A stretch of DNA of 64,000 nt from Panagrolaimus kolymaensis (Eukaryota; Nematoda; Chromadorea; Rhabditida; Panagrolaimidae): the NCBI GenBank assembly GCA_028622995.1, contig JAJQJQ010000009.1, forward strand, positions 6,572,001 through 6,636,000, given 5' to 3'. Position 1 is the stretch's first letter, and the number at the start of each line of letters is the position of its first letter. The notes under the pieces are model-generated. The model saw nothing but the letters and a program-made list of their open reading frames with translations. It was not told the DNA's origin and did not search any database. Made by a program: the position numbers and the translations under genes. This document shows positions 19,801-35,696 of the stretch, one piece after another.

Positions 19801-22800
19801 CATGATCTAATGTTTTTTGAACATGAAACTTCGAGGTTTCATATCTCATCATTCGAGGCAGCGAGTTAAAAAAGCTATGCTGTTTCATCTTTAAAAAAAT
19901 AAATAAAAATTATTTGGCTAATAAAAAATATTGCCGCAATTCAAAAATTTTGAGTTCTAATGATCTAATGTTTTTTGAACATGAAACTTCGAGGTTTCAT
20001 ATCTCATCATTCGAGGCAGCGAGTTAAAAAAGCTATGCTGTTTCATCTTTAAAAAAATAAATGAAAGTTATTGAGAAGATTAAAAAAATATCCGCAATTC
20101 AAAAATTTTGAGTTCTAATGATCTAATGTTTTTTGAACATGAAACTTCGAGGTTTCATATCTCATCATTCGAGGCAGCGAGTTAAAAAAGCTATGCTGTT
20201 TCATCTTTAAAAAAATAAATAAAAATTATTTGGCTAATAAAAAATATTGCCGCAATTCAAAAATTTTGAGTTCTAATGATCTAATGTTTTTTGAACATGA
20301 AACTTCGAGGTTTCATATCTCATCATTCGAGGCAGCGAGTTAAAAAAGCTATGCTGTTTCATCTTTAAAAAAATAAATGAAAGTTATTGAGAAGATTAAA
20401 AAAATATCCGCAATTCAAAAATTTTGAGTTCTAATGATCTAATGTTTTTTGAACATGAAACTTCGAGGTTTCATATCTCATCATTCGAGGCAGCGAGTTA
20501 AAAAAGCTATGCTGTTTCATCTTTAAAAAAATAAATAAAAATTATTTGGCTAATAAAAAATATTGCCGCAATTCAAAAATTTTGAGTTCTAATGATCTAA
20601 TGTTTTTTGAACATGAAACTTCGAGGTTTCATATCTCATCATTCGAGGCAGCGAGTTAAAAAAGCTATGCTGTTTCATCTTTAAAAAAATAAATGAAAGT
20701 TATTGAGAAGATTAAAAAAATATCCGCAATTCAAAAATTTTGAGTTCTCATGATCTAATGTTTTTTGAACATGAAACTTCGAGGTTTCATATCTCATCAT
20801 TCGAGGCAGCGAGTTAAAAAAGCTATGCTGTTTCATCTTTAAAAAAATAAATGAAAGTTATTGAGAAGATTAAAAAAATATCCGCAATTCAAAAATTTTG
20901 AGTTCTCATGATCTAATGTTTTTTGAACATGAAACTTCGAGGTTTCATATCTCATCATTCGAGGCAGCGAGTTAAAAAAGCTATGCTGTTTCATCTTTAA
21001 AAAAATAAATCAAAATTATTGAGAAGATTAAAAAAATATCCGCAATTCAAAAAATTTGAGTTCTAATGATCTAATGTTTTTTGAACATGAAACTTCGAGG
21101 TTTCATATCTCATCATTCGAGGCAGCGAGTTAAAAAAGCTATGCTGTTTCATCTTTAAAAAAATAAATGAAAGTTATTGAGAAGATTAAAAAAATATCCG
21201 CAATTCAAAAATTTTGAGTTCTAATGATCTAATGTTTTTTGAACATGAAACTTCGAGGTTTCATATCTCATCATTCGAGGCAGCGAGTTAAAAAAGCTAT
21301 GCTGTTTCATCTTTAAAAAAATAAATAAAAATTATTTGGCTAATAAAAAATATTGCCGCAATTCAAAAATTTTGAGTTCTCATGATCTAATGTTTTTTGA
21401 ACATGAAACTTCGAGGTTTCATATCTCATCATTCGAGGCAGCGAGTTAAAAAAGCTATGCTGTTTCATCTTTAAAAAAATAAATAAAAATTATTTGGCTA
21501 ATAAAAAATATTGCCGCAATTCAAAAATTTTGAGTTCTCATGATCTAATGTTCTTTGAACATGAAACTTCGAGGTTTCATATCTCATCATTCGAGGCAGC
21601 GAGTTAAAAAAGCTATGCTGTTTCATCTTTAAAAAAATAAATGAAAGTTATTGAGAAGATTAAAAAAATATCCGCAATTCAAAAATTTTGAGTTCTAATG
21701 ATCTAATGTTTTTTGAACATGAAACTTCGAGGTTTCATATCTCATCATTCGAGGCAGCGAGTTAAAAAAGCTATGCTGTTTCATCTTTAAAAAAATAAAT
21801 GAAAGTTATTGAGAAGATTAAAAAAATATCCGCAATTCAAAAATTTTGAGTTCTAATGATCTAATGTTTTTTGAACATGAAACTTCGAGGTTTCATATCT
21901 CATCATTCGAGGCAGCGAGTTAAAAAAGCTATGCTGTTTCATCTTTAAAAAAATAAATAAAAATTATTTGGCTAATAAAAAATATTGCCGCAATTCAAAA
22001 ATTTTGAGTTCTCATGATCTAATGTTTTTTGAACATGAAACTTCGAGGTTTCATATCTCATAATTCGAGGCAGCGAGTTAAAAAAGCTATGCTGTTTCAT
22101 CTTTAAAAAAATAAATGAAAGTTATTGAGAAGATTAAAAAAATATCCGCAATTCAAAAATTTTGAGTTCTAATGATCTAATGTTTTTTGAACATGAAACT
22201 TCGAGGTTTCATATCTCATCATTCGAGGCAGCGAGTTAAAAAAGCTATGCTGTTTCATCTTTAAAAAAATAAATAAAAATTATTTGGCTAATAAAAAATA
22301 TTGCCGCAATTCAAAAATTTTGAGTTCTCATGATCTAATGTTTTTTGAACATGAAACTTCGAGGTTTCATATCTCATAATTCGAGGCAGCGAGTTAAAAA
22401 AGCTATGCTGTTTCATCTTTAAAAAAATAAATGAAAGTTATTGAGAAGATTAAAAAAATATCCGCAATTCAAAAATTTTGAGTTCTAATGATCTAATGTT
22501 TTTTGAACATGAAACTTCGAGGTTTCATATCTCATCATTCGAGGCAGCGAGTTAAAAAAGCTATGCTGTTTCATCTTTAAAAAAATAAATGAAAATTATT
22601 GAGAAGATTAAAAAAATATCCGCAATTCAAAAATTTTGAGTTCTAATGATCTAATGTTTTTTGAACATGAAACTTCGAGGTTTCATATCTCATCATTCGA
22701 GGCAGCGAGTTAAAAAAGCTATGCTGTTTCATCTTTAAAAAAATAAATGAAAATTATTGAGAAGATTAAAAAAATATCCGCAATTCAAAAATTTTGAGTT

Positions 22801-25800
22801 CTAATGATCTAATGTTTTTTGAACATGAAACTTCGAGGTTTCATATCTCATCATTCGAGGCAGCGAGTTAAAAAAGCTATGCTGTTTCATCTTTAAAAAA
22901 ATAAATGAAAATTATTGAGAAGATTAAAAAAATATCCGCAATTCAAAAATTTTGAGTTCTAATGATCTAATGTTTTTTGAACATGAAACTTCGAGGTTTC
23001 ATATCTCATCATTCGAGGCAGCGAGTTAAAAAAGCTATGCTGTTTCATCTTTAAAAAAATAAATGAAAATTATTGAGAAGATTAAAAAAATATCCGCAAT
23101 TCAAAAATTTTGAGTTCTAATGATCTAATGTTTTTTGAACATGAAACTTCGAGGTTTCATATCTCATCATTCGAGGCAGCGAGTTAAAAAAGCTATGCTG
23201 TTTCATCTTTAAAAAAATAAATAAAAATTATTGAAAAGATTAAAAAAATATCCGCAATTCAAAAATTTTGAGTTCTAATGATCTAATGTTTTTTGAACAT
23301 GAAACTTCGAGGTTTCATATCTCATCATTCGAGGCAGCGAGTTAAAAAAGCTATGCTGTTTCATCTTTAAAAAAATAAATGAAAATTATTGAGAAGATTA
23401 AAAAAATATCCGCAATTCAAAAATTTTGAGTTCTAATGATCTAATGTTTTTTGAACATGAAACTTCGAGGTTTCATATCTCATCATTCGAGGCAGCGAGT
23501 TAAAAAAGCTATGCTGTTTCATCTTTAAAAAAATAAATGAAAGTTATTGAGAAGATTAAAAAAATATCCGCAATTCAAAAATTTTGAGTTCTCATGATCT
23601 AATGTTTTTTGAACATGAAACTTCGAGGTTTCATATCTCATCATTCGAGGCAGCGAGTTAAAAAAGCTATGCTGTTTCATCTTTAAAAAAATAAATGAAA
23701 GTTATTGAGAAGATTAAAAAAATATCCGCAATTCAAAAATTTTGAGTTCTCATGATCTAATGTTTTTTGAACATGAAACTTCGAGGTTTCATATCTCATC
23801 ATTCGAGGCAGCGAGTTAAAAAAGCTATGCTGTTTCATCTTTAAAAAAATAAATGAAAATTATTGAGAAGATTAAAAAAATATCCGCAATTCAAAAAATT
23901 TGAGTTCTAATGATCTAATGTTTTTTGAACATGAAACTTCGAGGTTTCATATCTCATCATTCGAGGCAGCGAGTTAAAAAAGCTATGCTGTTTCATCTTT
24001 AAAAAAATAAATAAAAATTATTTGGCTAATAAAAAATATTGCCGCAATTCTAAAATTTTGAGTTCTCATGATCTAATGTTTTTTGAACATGAAACTTCGA
24101 GGTTTCATATCTCATCATTCGAGGCAGCGAGTTAAAAAAGCTATGCTGTTTCATCTTTAAAAAAATAAATAAAAATTATTTGGCTAATAAAAAATATTGC
24201 CGCAATTCAAAAATTTTGAGTTCTCATGATCTAATGTTTTTTGAACATGAAACTTCGAGGTTTCATATCTCATCATTCGAGGCAGCGAGTTAAAAAAGCT
24301 ATGCTGTTTCATCTTTAAAAAAATAAATAAAAATTATTTGGCTAATAAAAAATATTGCCGCAATTCAAAAATTTTGAGTTCTCATGATCTAATGTTTTTT
24401 GAACATGAAACTTCGAGGTTTCATATCTCATAATTCGAGGCAGCGAGTTAAAAAAGCTATGCTGTTTCATCTTTAAAAAAATAAATGAAAGTTATTGAGA
24501 AGATTAAAAAAATATCCGCAATTCAAAAATTTTGAGTTCTAATGATCTAATGTTTTTTGAACATGAAACTTCGAGGTTTCATATCTCATCATTCGAGGCA
24601 GCGAGTTAAAAAAGCTATGCTGTTTCATCTTTAAAAAAATAAATAAAAATTATTTGGCTAATAAAAAATATTGCCGCAATTCTAAAATTTTGAGTTCTCA
24701 TGATCTAATGTTTTTTGAACATGAAACTTCGAGGTTTCATATCTCATCATTCGAGGCAGCGAGTTAAAAAAGCTATGCTGTTTCATCTTTAAAAAAATAA
24801 ATAAAAATTATTTGGCTAATAAAAAATATTGCCGCAATTCAAAAATTTTGAGTTCTCATGATCTAATGTTTTTTGAACATGAAACTTCGAGGTTTCATAT
24901 CTCATCATTCGAGGCAGCGAGTTAAAAAAGCTATGCTGTTTCATCTTTAAAAAAATAAATAAAAATTATTTGGCTAATAAAAAATATTGCCGCAATTCAA
25001 AAATTTTGAGTTCTCATGATCTAATGTTTTTTGAACATGAAACTTCGAGGTTTCATATCTCATAATTCGAGGCAGCGAGTTAAAAAAGCTATGCTGTTTC
25101 ATCTTTAAAAAAATAAATGAAAGTTATTGAGAAGATTAAAAAAATATCCGCAATTCAAAAATTTTGAGTTCTAATGATCTAATGTTTTTTGAACATGAAA
25201 CTTCGAGGTTTCATATCTCATCATTCGAGGCAGCGAGTTAAAAAAGCTATGCTGTTTCATCTTTAAAAAAATAAATGAAAGTTATTGAGAAGATTAAAAA
25301 AATATCCGCAATTCAAAAATTTTGAGTTCTAATGATCTAATGTTTTTTGAACATGAAACTTCGAGGTTTCATATATCATCATTCGAGGCAGCGAGTTAAA
25401 AAAGCTATGCTGTTTCATCTTTAAAAAAATAAATGAAAATTATTGAGAAGATTAAAAAAATATCCGCAATTCAAAAATTTTGAGTTCTAATGATCTAATG
25501 TTTTTTGAACATGAAACTTCGAGGTTTCATATATCATCATTCGAGGCAGCGAGTTAAAAAAGCTATGCTGTTTCATCTTTAAAAAAATAAATGAAAGTTA
25601 TTGAGAAGAATAAAAAAATATCCGCAATTCAAAAATTTTGAGTTCTAATGATCTAATGTTTTTTGAACATGAAACTTCGAGGTTTCATATATCATCATTC
25701 GAGGCAGCGAGTTAAAAAAGCTATGCTGTTTCATCTTTAAAAAAATAAATAAAAATTATTTGGCTAATAAAAAATATTGCCGTAATTCAAAAATTTTGAG

Positions 25801-28800
25801 TTCTCATGATCTAATGTTTTTTGAACATGAAACTTCGAGGTTTCATATCTCATCATTCGAGGCAGCGAGTTAAAAAAGCTATGCTGTTTCATCTTTAAAA
25901 AAATAAATAAAAATTATTTGGCTAATAAAAAATATTGCCGCAATTCTAAAATTTTGAGTTCTCATGATCTAATGTTTTTTGAACATGAAACTTCGAGGTT
26001 TCATATCTCATCATTCGAGGCAGCGAGTTAAAAAAGCTATGCTGTTTCATCTTTAAAAAAATAAATAAAAATTATTTGGCTAATAAAAAATATTGCCGCA
26101 ATTCAAAAATTTTGAGTTCTCATGATCTAATGTTTTTTGAACATGAAACTTCGAGGTTTCATATCTCATAATTCGAGGCAGCGAGTTAAAAAAGCTATGC
26201 TGTTTCATCTTTAAAAAAATAAATGAAAGTTATTGAGAAGATTAAAAAAATATCCGCAATTCAAAAATTTTGAGTTCTAATGATCTAATGTTTTTTGAAC
26301 ATGAAACTTCGAGGTTTCATATCTCATCATTCGAGGCAGCGAGTTAAAAAAGCTATGCTGTTTCATCTTTAAAAAAATAAATGAAAGTTATTAAGAAGAT
26401 TAAAAAAATATCCGCAATTCAAAAATTTTGAGTTCTAATGATCTAATGTTTTTTGAACATGAAACTTCGAGGTTTCATATCTCATCATTCGAGGCAGCGA
26501 GTTAAAAAAGCTATGCTGTTTCATCTTTAAAAAAATAAATAAAAATTATTTGGCTAATAAAAAATATTGCCGCAATTCAAAAATTTTGAGTTCTCATGAT
26601 CTAATGTTTTTTGAACATGAAACTTCGAGGTTTCATATCTCATAATTCGAGGCAGCGAGTTAAAAAAGCTATGCTGTTTCATCTTTAAAAAAATAAATGA
26701 AAGTTATTGAGAAGATTAAAAAAATATCCGCAATTCAAAAATTTTGAGTTCTAATGATCTAATGTTTTTTGAACATGAAACTTCGAGGTTTCATATCTCA
26801 TCATTCGAGGCAGCGAGTTAAAAAAGCTATGCTGTTTCATCTTTAAAAAAATAAATGAAAGTTATTGAGAAGATTAAAAAAATATCCGCAATTCAAAAAT
26901 TTTGAGTTCTAATGATCTAATGTTTTTTGAACATGAAACTTCGAGGTTTCATATATCATCATTCGAGGCAGCGAGTTAAAAAAGCTATGCTGTTTCATCT
27001 TTAAAAAAATAAATGAAAATTATTGAGAAGATTAAAAAAATATCCGCAATTCAAAAATTTTGAGTTCTAATGATCTAATGTTTTTTGAACATGAAACTTC
27101 GAGGTTTCATATCTCATCATTCGAGGCAGCGAGTTAAAAAAGCTATGCTGTTTCATCTTTAAAAAAATAAATAAAAATTATTTGGCTAATAAAAAATATT
27201 GCCGCAATTCAAAAATTTTGAGTTCTCATGATCTAATGTTTTTTGAACATGAAACTTCGAGGTTTCATATCTCATAATTCGAGGCAGCGAGTTAAAAAAG
27301 CTATGCTGTTTCATCTTTAAAAAAATAAATGAAAGTTATTGAGAAGATTAAAAAAATATCCGCAATTCAAAAATTTTGAGTTCTAATGATCTAATGTTTT
27401 TTGAACATGAAACTTCGAGGTTTCATATCTCATCATTCGAGGCAGCGAGTTAAAAAAGCTATGCTGTTTCATCTTTAAAAAAATAAATGAAAATTATTGA
27501 GAAGATTAAAAAAATATCCGCAATTCAAAAATTTTGAGTTCTAATGATCTAATGTTTTTTGAACATGAAACTTCGAGGTTTCATATATCATCATTCGAGG
27601 CAGCGAGTTAAAAAAGCTATGCTGTTTCATCTTTAAAAAAATAAATGAAAATTATTGAGAAGATTAAAAAAATATCCGCAATTCAAAAATTTTGAGTTCT
27701 CATGATCTAATGTTTTTTGAACATGAAACTTCGAGGTTTCATATCTCATCATTCGAGGCAGCGAGTTAAAAAAGCTATGCTGTTTCATCTTTAAAAAAAT
27801 AAATAAAAATTATTTGGCTAATAAAAAATATTGCCGCAATTCAAAAATTTTGAGTTCTCATGATCTAATGTTTTTTGAACATGAAACTTCGAGGTTTCAT
27901 ATCTCATAATTCGAGGCAGCGAGTTAAAAAAGCTATGCTGTTTCATCTTTAAAAAAATAAATGAAAGTTATTGAGAAGATTAAAAAAATATCCGCAATTC
28001 AAAAATTTTGAGTTCTAATGATCTAATGTTTTTTGAACATGAAACTTCGAGGTTTCATATCTCATCATTCGAGGCAGCGAGTTAAAAAAGCTATGCTGTT
28101 TCATCTTTAAAAAAATAAATGAAAATTATTGAGAAGATTAAAAAAATATCCGCAATTCAAAAATTTTGAGTTCTAATGATCTAATGTTTTTTGAACATGA
28201 AACTTCGAGGTTTCATATCTCATCATTCGAGGCAGCGAGTTAAAAAAGCTATGCTGTTTCATCTTTAAAAAAATAAATAAAAATTATTTGGCTAATAAAA
28301 AATATTGCCGCAATTCAAAAATTTTGAGTTCTCATGATCTAATGTTTTTTGAACATGAAACTTCGAGGTTTCATATCTCATAATTCGAGGCAGCGAGTTA
28401 AAAAAGCTATGCTGTTTCATCTTTAAAAAAATAAATGAAAGTTATTGAGAAGATTAAAAAAATATCCGCAATTCAAAAATTTTGAGTTCTAATGATCTAA
28501 TGTTTTTTGAACATGAAACTTCGAGGTTTCATATATCATCATTCGAGGCAGCGAGTTAAAAAAGCTATGCTGTTTCATCTTTAAAAAAATAAATGAAAAT
28601 TATTGAGAAGATTAAAAAAATATCCGCAATTCAAAAATTTTGAGTTCTAATGATCTAATGTTTTTTGAACATGAAACTTCGAGGTTTCATATCTCATCAT
28701 TCGAGGCAGCGAGTTAAAAAAGCTATGCTGTTTCATCTTTAAAAAAATAAATAAAAATTATTGAAAAGATTAAAAAAATATCCGCAATTCAAAAATTTTG

Positions 28801-31800
28801 AGTTCTAATGATCTAATGTTTTTTGAACATGAAACTTCGAGGTTTCATATCTCATAATTCGAGGCAGCGAGTTAAAAAAGCTATGCTGTTTCATCTTTAA
28901 AAAAATAAATAAAAATTATTGAAAAGATTAAAAAAATATCCGCAATTCAAAAATTTTGAGTTCTAATGATCTAATGTTTTTTGAACATGAAACTTCGAGG
29001 TTTCATATCTCATCATTCGAGGCAGCGAGTTAAAAAAGCTATGCTGTTTCATCTTTAAAAAAATAAATGAAAATTATTGAGAAGATTAAAAAAATATCCG
29101 CAATTCAAAAATTTTGAGTTCTAATGATCTAATGTTTTTTGAACATGAAACTTCGAGGTTTCATATCTCATCATTCGAGGCAGCGAGTTAAAAAAGCTAT
29201 GCTGTTTCATCTTTAAAAAAATAAATAAAAATTATTTGGCTAATAAAAAATATTGCCGCAATTCAAAAATTTTGAGTTCTAATGATCTAATGTTTTTTGA
29301 ACATGAAACTTCGAGGTTTCATATCTCATCATTCGAGGCAGCGAGTTAAAAAAGCTATGCTGTTTCATCTTTAAAAAAATAAATGAAAGTTATTGAGAAG
29401 ATTAAAAAAATATCCGCAATTCAAAAATTTTGAGTTCTAATGATCTAATGTTTTTTGAACATGAAACTTCGAGGTTTCATATATCATCATTCGAGGCAGC
29501 GAGTTAAAAAAGCTATGCTGTTTCATCTTTAAAAAAATAAATGAAAATTATTGAGAAGATTAAAAAAATATCCGCAATTCAAAAATTTTGAGTTCTAATG
29601 ATCTAATGTTTTTTGAACATGAAACTTCGAGGTTTCATATATCATCATTCGAGGCAGCGAGTTAAAAAAGCTATGCTGTTTCATCTTTAAAAAAATAAAT
29701 AAAAATTGTTTGGCTAATAAAAAATATTGCCGCAATTCAAAAATTTTGAGTTCTCATGATCTAATGTTTTTTGAACATGAAACTTCGAGGTTTCATATCT
29801 CATCATTCGAGGCAGCGAGTTAAAAAAGCTATGCTGTTTCATCTTTAAAAAAATAAATAAAAATTATTGAAAAGATTAAAAAAATATCCGCAATTCAAAA
29901 ATTTTGAGTTCTAATGATCTAATGTTTTTTGAACATGAAACTTCGAGGTTTCATATCTCATCATTCGAGGCAGCGAGTTAAAAAAGCTATGCTGTTTCAT
30001 CTTTAAAAAAATAAATGAAAATTATTGAGAAGATTAAAAAAATATCCGCAATTCAAAAATTTTGAGTTCTAATGATCTAATGTTTTTTGAACATGAAACT
30101 TCGAGGTTTCATATATCATCATTCGAGGCAGCGAGTTAAAAAAGCTATGCTGTTTCATCTTTAAAAAAATAAATGAAAATTATTGAGAAGATTAAAAAAA
30201 TATCCGCAATTCAAAAATTTTGAGTTCTAATGATCTAATGTTTTTTGAACATGAAACTTCGAGGTTTCATATATCATCATTCGAGGCAGCGAGTTAAAAA
30301 AGCTATGCTGTTTCATCTTTAAAAAAATAAATAAAAATTATTTGGCTAATAAAAAATATTGCCGCAATTCAAAAATTTTGAGTTCTAATGATCTAATGTT
30401 TTTTGAACATGAAACTTCGAGGTTTCATATCTCATCATTCGAGGCAGCGAGTTAAAAAAGCTATGCTGTTTCATCTTTAAAAAAATAAATGAAAGTTATT
30501 GAGAAGATTAAAAAAATATCCGCAATTCAAAAATTTTGAGTTCTAATGATCTAATGTTTTTTGAACATGAAACTTCGAGGTTTCATATATCATCATTCGA
30601 GGCAGCGAGTTAAAAAAGCTATGCTGTTTCATCTTTAAAAAAATAAATGAAAATTATTGAGAAGATTAAAAAAATATCCGCAATTCAAAAATTTTGAGTT
30701 CTAATGATCTAATGTTTTTTGAACATGAAACTTCGAGGTTTCATATATCATCATTCGAGGCAGCGAGTTAAAAAAGCTATGCTGTTTCATCTTTAAAAAA
30801 ATAAATAAAAATTGTTTGGCTAATAAAAAATATTGCCGCAATTCAAAAATTTTGAGTTCTCATGATCTAATGTTTTTTGAACATGAAACTTCGAGGTTTC
30901 ATATCTCATCATTCGAGGCAGCGAGTTAAAAAAGCTATGCTGTTTCATCTTTAAAAAAATAAATGAAAATTATTGAGAAGATTAAAAAAATATCCGCAAT
31001 TCAAAAATTTTGAGTTCTAATGATCTAATGTTTTTTGAACATGAAACTTCGAGGTTTCATATCTCATCATTCGAGGCAGCGAGTTAAAAAAGCTATGCTG
31101 TTTCATCTTTAAAAAAATAAATAAAAATTATTGAAAAGATTAAAAAAATATCCGCAATTCAAAAATTTTGAGTTCTAATGATCTAATGTTTTTTGAACAT
31201 GAAACTTCGAGGTTTCATATCTCATCATTCGAGGCAGCGAGTTAAAAAAGCTATGCTGTTTCATCTTTAAAAAAATAAATGAAAATTATTGAGAAGATTA
31301 AAAAAATATCCGCAATTCAAAAATTTTGAGTTCTAATGATCTAATGTTTTTTGAACATGAAACTTCGAGGTTTCATATCTCATCATTCGAGGCAGCGAGT
31401 TAAAAAAGCTATGCTGTTTCATCTTTAAAAAAATAAATGAAAATTATTGAGAAGATTAAAAAAATATCCGCAATTCAAAAATTTTGAGTTCTAATGATCT
31501 AATGTTTTTTGAACATGAAACTTCGAGGTTTCATATCTCATCATTCGAGGCAGCGAGTTAAAAAAGCTATGCTGTTTCATCTTTAAAAAAATAAATGAAA
31601 ATTATTGAGAAGATTAAAAAAATATCCGCAATTCAAAAATTTTGAGTTCTAATGATCTAATGTTTTTTGAACATGAAACTTCGAGGTTTCATATCTCATC
31701 ATTCGAGGCAGCGAGTTAAAAAAGCTATGCTGTTTCATCTTTAAAAAAATAAATGAAAATTATTGAGAAGATTAAAAAAATATCCGCAATTCAAAAATTT

Positions 31801-33326
31801 TGAGTTCTAATGATCTAATGTTTTTTGAACATGAAACTTCGAGGTTTCATATCTCATCATTCGAGGCAGCGAGTTAAAAAAGCTATGCTGTTTCATCTTT
31901 AAAAAAATAAATAAAAATTATTGAAAAGATTAAAAAAATATCCGCAATTCAAAAATTTTGAGTTCTAATGATCTAATGTTTTTTGAACATGAAACTTCGA
32001 GGTTTCATATCTCATCATTCGAGGCAGCGAGTTAAAAAAGCTATGCTGTTTCATCTTTAAAAAAATAAATAAAAATTATTTGGCTAATAAAAAATATTGC
32101 CGCAATTCAAAAATTTTGAGTTCTAATGATCTAATGTTTTTTGAACATGAAACTTCGAGGTTTCATATCTCATCATTCGAGGCAGCGAGTTAAAAAAGCT
32201 ATGCTGTTTCATCTTTAAAAAAATAAATGAAAATTATTGAGAAGATTAAAAAAATATCCGCAATTCAAAAATTTTGAGTTCTAATGATCTAATGTTTTTT
32301 GAACATGAAACTTCGAGGTTTCATATCTCATCATTCGAGGCAGCGAGTTAAAAAAGCTATGCTGTTTCATCTTTAAAAAAATAAATAAAAATTATTTGGC
32401 TAATAAAAAATATTGCCGCAATTCAAAAATTTTGAGTTCTCATGATCTAATGTTTTTTGAACATGAAACTTCGAGGTTTCATATCTCATCATTCGAGGCA
32501 GCGAGTTAAAAAAGCTATGCTGTTTCATCTTTAAAAAAATAAATGAAAATTATTGAGAAGATTAAAAAAATATCCGCAATTCAAAAATTTTGAGTTCTAA
32601 TGATCTAATGTTTTTTGAACATGAAACTTCGAGGTTTCATATCTCATCATTCGAGGCAGCGAGTTAAAAAAGCTATGCTGTTTCATCTTTAAAAAAATAA
32701 ATGAAAATTATTGAGAAGATTAAAAAAATATCCGCAATTCAAAAATTTTGAGTTCTAATGATCTAATGTTTTTTGAACATGAAACTTCGAGGTTTCATAT
32801 CTCATCATTCGAGGCAGCGAGTTAAAAAAGCTATGCTGTTTCATCTTTAAAAAAATAAATGAAAATTATTGAGAAGATTAAAAAAATATCCGCAATTCAA
32901 AAATTTTGAGTTCTAATGATCTAATGTTTTTTGAACATGAAACTTCGAGGTTTCATATCTCATCATTCGAGGCAGCGAGTTAAAAAAGCTATGCTGTTTC
33001 ATCTTTAAAAAAATAAATGAAAATTATTGAGAAGATTAAAAAAATATCCGCAATTCAAAAATTTTGAGTTCTAATGATCTAATGTTTTTTGAACATGAAA
33101 CTTCGAGGTTTCATATCTCATCATTCGAGGCAGCGAGTTAAAAAAGCTATGCTGTTTCATCTTTAAAAAAATAAATAAAAATTATTTGGCTAATAAAAAA
33201 TATTGCCGCAATTCAAAAATTTTGAGTTCTCATGATCTAATGTTTTTTGAACATGAAACTTCGAGGTTTCATATCTCATCATTCGAGGCAGCGAGTTAAA
33301 AAAGCTATGCTGTTTCATCTTTAAAA

Positions 33327-35696
33327 AAATAAATGAAAATTATTGAGAAGATTAAAAAAATATCCGCAATTCAAAAATTTTGAGTTCTAATGATCTAATG
33401 TTTTTTGAACATGAAACTTCGAGGTTTCATATCTCATCATTCGAGGCAGCGAGTTAAAAAAGCTATGCTGTTTCATCTTTAAAAAAATAAATGAAAATTA
33501 TTGAGAAGATTAAAAAAATATCCGCAATTCAAAAATTTTGAGTTCTAATGATCTAATGTTTTTTGAACATGAAACTTCGAGGTTTCATATCTCATCATTC
33601 GAGGCAGCGAGTTAAAAAAGCTATGCTGTTTCATCTTTAAAAAAATAAATGAAAATTATTGAGAAGATTAAAAAAATATCCGCAATTCAAAAATTTTGAG
33701 TTCTAATGATCTAATGTTTTTTGAACATGAAACTTCGAGGTTTCATATCTCATCATTCGAGGCAGCGAGTTAAAAAAGCTATGCTGTTTCATCTTTAAAA
33801 AAATAAATGAAAATTATTGAGAAGATTAAAAAAATATCCGCAATTCAAAAATTTTGAGTTCTAATGATCTAATGTTTTTTGAACATGAAACTTCGAGGTT
33901 TCATATCTCATCATTCGAGGCAGCGAGTTAAAAAAGCTATGCTGTTTCATCTTTAAAAAAATAAATGAAAATTATTGAGAAGATTAAAAAAATATCCGCA
34001 ATTCAAAAATTTTGAGTTCTAATGATCTAATGTTTTTTGAACATGAAACTTCGAGGTTTCATATCTCATCATTCGAGGCAGCGAGTTAAAAAAGCTATGC
34101 TGTTTCATCTTTAAAAAAATAAATGAAAATTATTGAGAAGATTAAAAAAATATCCGCAATTCAAAAATTTTGAGTTCTAATGATCTAATGTTTTTTGAAC
34201 ATGAAACTTCGAGGTTTCATATCTCATCATTCGAGGCAGCGAGTTAAAAAAGCTATGCTGTTTCATCTTTAAAAAAATAAATGAAAATTATTGAGAAGAT
34301 TAAAAAAATATCCGCAATTCAAAAATTTTGAGTTCTAATGATCTAATGTTTTTTGAACATGAAACTTCGAGGTTTCATATCTCATCATTCGAGGCAGCGA
34401 GTTAAAAAAGCTATGCTGTTTCATCTTTAAAAAAATAAATGAAAATTATTGAGAAGATTAAAAAAATATCCGCAATTCAAAAATTTTGAGTTCTAATGAT
34501 CTAATGTTTTTTGAACATGAAACTTCGAGGTTTCATATCTCATCATTCGAGGCAGCGAGTTAAAAAAGCTATGCTGTTTCATCTTTAAAAAAATAAATGA
34601 AAATTATTGAGAAGATTAAAAAAATATCCGCAATTCAAAAATTTTGAGTTCTAATGATCTAATGTTTTTTGAACATGAAACTTCGAGGTTTCATATCTCA
34701 TCATTCGAGGCAGCGAGTTAAAAAAGCTATGCTGTTTCATCTTTAAAAAAATAAATGAAAATTATTGAGAAGATTAAAAAAATATCCGCAATTCAAAAAT
34801 TTTGAGTTCTAATGATCTAATGTTTTTTGAACATGAAACTTCGAGGTTTCATATCTCATCATTCGAGGCAGCGAGTTAAAAAAGCTATGCTGTTTCATCT
34901 TTAAAAAAATAAATGAAAATTATTGAGAAGATTAAAAAAATATCCGCAATTCAAAAATTTTGAGTTCTAATGATCTAATGTTTTTTGAACATGAAACTTC
35001 GAGGTTTCATATCTCATCATTCGAGGCAGCGAGTTAAAAAAGCTATGCTGTTTCATCTTTAAAAAAATAAATGAAAATTATTGAGAAGATTAAAAAAATA
35101 TCCGCAATTCAAAAATTTTGAGTTCTAATGATCTAATGTTTTTTGAACATGAAACTTCGAGGTTTCATATCTCATCATTCGAGGCAGCGAGTTAAAAAAG
35201 CTATGCTGTTTCATCTTTAAAAAAATAAATGAAAATTATTGAGAAGATTAAAAAAATATCCGCAATTCAAAAATTTTGAGTTCTAATGATCTAATGTTTT
35301 TTGAACATGAAACTTCGAGGTTTCATATCTCATCATTCGAGGCAGCGAGTTAAAAAAGCTATGCTGTTTCATCTTTAAAAAAATAAATGAAAATTATTGA
35401 GAAGATTAAAAAAATATCCGCAATTCAAAAATTTTGAGTTCTAATGATCTAATGTTTTTTGAACATGAAACTTCGAGGTTTCATATCTCATCATTCGAGG
35501 CAGCGAGTTAAAAAAGCTATGCTGTTTCATCTTTAAAAAAATAAATGAAAATTATTGAGAAGATTAAAAAAATATCCGCAATTCAAAAATTTTGAGTTCT
35601 AATGATCTAATGTTTTTTGAACATGAAACTTCGAGGTTTCATATCTCATCATTCGAGGCAGCGAGTTAAAAAAGCTATGCTGTTTCATCTTTAAAA
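33327..35696 (+). repeat. Homogenised run of 15 B units
   Basis: Fifteen consecutive B units, all with gaaaattattgag and ttctaatgatc, look identical by eye. No A unit or private variant interrupts them. It is the most uniform part of the window and implies very recent expansion or gene conversion. Confidence 0.75.
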